Of a stretch of 33,129 bases of DNA, positions 31,121-33,129 are shown one piece after another (the first letter of the stretch is position 1; each line of letters opens with the position of its first letter). Origin of the DNA: Ruminococcus sp. (GTDB taxonomy: Bacteria > Bacillota > Clostridia > Oscillospirales > Acutalibacteraceae); contig SFIQ01000032.1 of the NCBI GenBank assembly GCA_004555265.1, positions 1 through 33,129 of the forward strand. Reading direction: 5' to 3'. A model generated the notes under the pieces. That model saw nothing but the letters and a program-made list of their open reading frames with translations, searched no databases and was not told the DNA's origin. The position numbers were made by a program, and so were the translations under genes.

Positions 31121-31618
31121 TTACAAATCACAACTGTAAACAGCATATGGTTTCACAAGTATTGCTCTCCCTTCCGCATCTTTGAAAAGCAAATCCGTGT
31201 TGATTTCTTTAACCTTGCTGTTGAACCCGAGTTTATCATAAAGATACATATTCTTTGAATGATCTTCCTCGACGCCAAGCGTTAATGCAGAAAATCCGTT
31301 TGCGATTGCATACCGCTTTACAGTCTCCACAAGCATTGTGCCAACGCCGTTGTTTCTAAAATATTTTTTTACATACAAATTGCAAATGTAACCGACTCGC
31401 TTTCCGTCTGCAATTTGCAAATCCCCCAATTTGGTGACAAAGTAAATTTTTCCAATCATTTTGTCGCCGAACAACGCAAAAAAGGGAATTAAAGTTTCTT
31501 GCTCGACTAACTTTTCAAATCCTGCTCGCATATACTTTGAATCTCCGTAATACTTTGAAAAATCAGCGGGCGACCCTTTTATTACTGTTATGCTATCAAG
31601 CAATACTTTTTTCATCAT
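31121..31618 (-). CDS. GNAT family N-acetyltransferase
   Basis: A 165-residue acetyltransferase. YICNLYVKKYFRNNGVGTMLVETV is motif A, with the N-x-G-V-G acetyl-CoA loop, and TLGVEEDHSKNMYLYDKLGFN is motif B. AGGAG lies eight bases before the first of two tandem ATGs (31616-31618). Its base composition is clearly more AT-rich than the biosynthetic genes, and it sits between two repeat-rich spacers, which suggests a transferred gene (inference). Substrate unknown. Confidence 0.85.
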   Translation of the reverse strand: MMKKVLLDSITVIKGSPADFSKYYGDSKYMRAGFEKLVEQETLIPFFALFGDKMIGKIYFVTKLGDLQIADGKRVGYICNLYVKKYFRNNGVGTMLVETVKRYAIANGFSALTLGVEEDHSKNMYLYDKLGFNSKVKEINTDLLFKDAEGRAILVKPYAVYSCDL

Positions 31619-31724
31619 TTTTCGTACTCCTGTCTTTTCGTTTCATTGTTCCAACACAGCGCCTACGCACTGTGTTTCCCTTTTCCTTTTCCGTGAAAAA
31701 TTGGGGGTTGTGGGGATAATCCTA

Positions 31725-32060
31725 TGCGGTAGGGCGGGGGCTTGCCCCCGCCCTACCCTGTAAATTGTATTTTGTGCGTGTAGGGAACGCTCTTGACCGT
31801 TCCGTAAAATTATATCAAATTACGCGGGCGAACACAGTTCGCCCCTACGAGTAGGGAACAACCAAAGATGCGTTCCGCAAAATTACATCAAAATCTACGG
31901 GCGGGCGTGGAAACCCGCCCCTACAACGGGGCGCCGAGGACGCCGCCCCCCCTACGCTCAAATTGCATTATTATTTTTCAATCGGAACGGTCAAGACCGT
32001 TCCCTACAATTTTTCATTATTCATTTTTCATTATTCATCCATTTACGGGGCGCCGAGTCG
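31725..32060. repeat. Intergenic palindromic module cluster 4
   Basis: Modules again shared: GTAGGGCGGGGGCTTGCCCC (31732-31751), GTAGGGAACGCTCTTGACCG, then a TATATCAAATTACG linker also found in cluster 3, GGGCGAAC-ACA-GTTCGCCC (about 31826), and an inverted copy GGAACGGTCAAGACCGTTCC (31984-32003). Roughly 31780-31850 is almost the same as 30851-30920. No gene is seen in 31619-32260. Confidence 0.75.
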
Positions 32061-32266
32061 TCGCCCCCTACGCTCGCATTTCAGTTTGCCCGTTCCTATC
32101 CCCCCCACAAACCCCAATTTTGATAAGGTGTCTGCCAAGCGTTCAAACAATCCCCGCTTTTTTGAGAACACAGGAAACAGTCCCCCTGTCATACTTGCCG
32201 TTAATGTCTATATGCAATTCATTTTCCTGCACTTCAATTACCAAGAATATTATAACATAATGAGAT

Positions 32267-32428
32267 ATTGCTACGCAATCTGAAAACATTTACTTCGTAA
32301 ATGATGAAATTTTCTGCTTGCGCAGAAAATGAAATAAAATTCGTTCCCACATATACCGCAGGCATATTTCATACGCGAAGCGTATTTCACATTGCTTAGC
32401 AATACTTCACTCGTTCCACACGGAACGA
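32267..32428. repeat. Tandem array of seven small hairpins
   Basis: Seven different palindromes follow one another with short TTCA/GAAAT-like spacers: 32267-32279 (ATTGC/GCAAT), 32287-32303 (CATTTAC/GTAAATG), 32309-32330 (ATTTTCTGC/GCAGAAAAT), 32351-32367 (ATATaCC/GGcATAT), 32371-32385 (ATACGC/GCGTAT), 32391-32403 (ATTGC/GCAAT) and 32411-32428 (TCGTTCC/GGAACGA). No coding potential is seen. Confidence 0.8.
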
Positions 32429-32437
32429 ATTTCATTG

Positions 32438-32472
32438 AAAAAAAAGCACTTGACGAATCAAGTGCTTTTTTT
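32438..32472 (-). terminator. Terminator of the rRNA-tRNA operon
   Basis: GCACTTGA (32446-32453) and TCAAGTGC (32458-32465) form a stem capped, on the minus strand, by a TTCG loop. A and T runs of seven to eight bases flank it, so it works for the minus-strand rRNA transcript just after tRNA-Asn. Confidence 0.9.
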
Positions 32473-32473
32473 A

Positions 32474-32549
32474 TGGCTCCCCCAGTTGGACTCGAACCAA
32501 CGACATTTCGGTTAACAGCCGAACGCTCTACCGACTGAGCTATGGAGGA
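32474..32549 (-). tRNA. tRNA-Asn (GTT)
   Basis: On the minus strand TCCTCCA pairs with TGGGGGA as acceptor stem, the D-arm has AGCTCAGTCGGTAGAGC, the anticodon loop is CTGTTAA (anticodon GTT), the T-loop is TTCGAGT, and CCA is encoded. It is the last gene of the rRNA operon. Confidence 0.96.
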
Positions 32550-32587
32550 ATATGGAAACCGACTAAGTAAGACTTAATCGGTTTTTG

Positions 32588-32701
<114 letters not shown>

Positions 32702-32707
32702 TCCGTA

Positions 32708-32783
32708 TGGTGACCCGTAGCGGATTCGAACCGCTGTTGCCGGCGTGAGAGGCCGGAGTCTTAGGCCACTTGACCAACGGGCC
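32708..32783 (-). tRNA. tRNA-Glu (CTC)
   Basis: On the minus strand GGCCCGT pairs with ACGGGTC as acceptor stem, the anticodon arm CCGGC-CTCTCAC-GCCGG gives anticodon CTC, the T-arm is AGCGGTTCGAATCCGCT, and CCA is encoded. It is placed between tRNA-Lys and the 5S gene. Confidence 0.96.
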
Positions 32784-32796
32784 ATGTTGATATCAG

Positions 32797-32872
32797 TGGT
32801 ACACCTTCAGGGACTCGAACCCTGGACACCCTGATTAAGAGTCAGGTGCTCTACCAGCTGAGCTAAAGGTGC
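32797..32872 (-). tRNA. tRNA-Lys (CTT)
   Basis: On the minus strand GCACCTT pairs with AAGGTGT as acceptor stem, the anticodon arm CCTGA-CTCTTAA-TCAGG gives anticodon CTT, the T-arm is CAGGGTTCGAGTCCCTG, and CCA is encoded. It directly follows the 23S gene. Confidence 0.96.
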
Positions 32873-32982
32873 ATATGGAATTACACCCTAAAAACTGAAC
32901 AAAGGGGAAGGGATGGAAGAAAGCGTTGGGAAAAACTGAGGAAAAAGTGTTCAAACTGTAAAGTTCGCTTTGGAACTTCAAA

Positions 32983-33129
32983 GGTCAAGCCCTCGACCTA
33001 TTAGTACTGCCAAGCTAAATACGTCACCGCACTTACACACGCAGCCTATCAACCTCATAGTCTTTGAGGGGTCTTACTAGCTTATGCTATGGGATATCTT
33101 ATCTTAGAGATGGCTTCACGCTTAGATGC
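32983..33129 (-). rRNA. rrl: 23S ribosomal RNA, 3' end (partial)
   Basis: The minus strand shows the conserved 3' terminal part of 23S rRNA, including GCATCTAAGCGTGAAGCC, TGAGGTTGATAGGCTG and TACTAATAGGTCGAGGGCTT, ending near GACC. The rest lies beyond the right edge of the window. The spacer to tRNA-Lys (32873-32982) holds no other gene. Confidence 0.95.

Noticed and set aside
32267..32428. CRISPR array
   Set aside because: The units are palindromes of different sequence with very short gaps; there is no constant repeat, no regular spacer and no cas gene.

Overview
The window looks like a chromosomal segment of an anaerobic, spore-forming member of the Clostridia, most likely Oscillospirales/Ruminococcaceae-like. 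This is inferred from the HrcA/CIRCE heat-shock operon, a T-box leader, a MazF of the EndoA type, a CotF-like coat gene, a BspA-type leucine-rich-repeat protein ending in a type I dockerin, and many GC-rich intergenic palindromes. No plasmid, phage or transposase gene is visible.

Layout. 1-500: a corrinoid adenosyltransferase gene (minus) whose 3' end runs into a 106-bp imperfect palindrome. 585-4150: a dispersed repeat, then a promoter and a leucine-type T-box leader driving leuA and leuB. 4160-6996: a zapA - U32 peptidase - dut operon (minus) with its own promoter. 7000-8704: an aroE-aroK gene fusion followed by aroQ (minus). 8851-13081: a 1385-residue secreted leucine-rich-repeat dockerin protein. 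13496-18248: hrcA-grpE-dnaK-dnaJ (minus) behind a promoter and a perfect CIRCE operator. 18298-21334: a short-chain dehydrogenase, an alpha/beta hydrolase, an orphan MazF and two overlapping coat-like genes. 21893-22450: a GNAT acetyltransferase. 22717-29384: an aromatic operon (minus) in the order aroF-tyrA-aroB-aroA-aroC-pheA. 29438-30332: birA. 31121-31618: a second GNAT gene lying between palindrome-rich intergenic regions. 32438-33129: the distal end of an rRNA operon (minus): 23S, tRNA-Lys, tRNA-Glu, 5S, tRNA-Asn, terminator.

The two aromatic loci together encode every step from erythrose-4-phosphate plus PEP to chorismate (aroF, aroB, aroQ, aroE-K, aroA, aroC), plus the branch enzymes to phenylalanine and tyrosine (pheA, tyrA). 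The most interesting signal lies in the roughly 240-nt leader before aroF. It has a good promoter, a 30-codon reading frame with eight Phe and three Tyr codons and a good ribosome-binding site, a strong intrinsic terminator, and an alternative hairpin that would sequester the terminator's 5' arm. One arm of that hairpin contains the leader's stop codon. This has the architecture of ribosome-mediated attenuation by Phe/Tyr-tRNA supply. leuA, by contrast, is under a T-box, so the window appears to show two different amino-acid-sensing mechanisms.

Intergenic DNA is rich in short palindromic modules shared among at least four spacers, and a separate run of seven small hairpins precedes the rRNA terminator. 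Other oddities are a DnaJ that lacks about 17-19 residues of its second C-terminal domain, two tRNA genes placed between 23S and 5S, and a 483-bp (seven-repeat) internal duplication in the leucine-rich-repeat gene. All calls rest on reading the sequence; no database search was possible.
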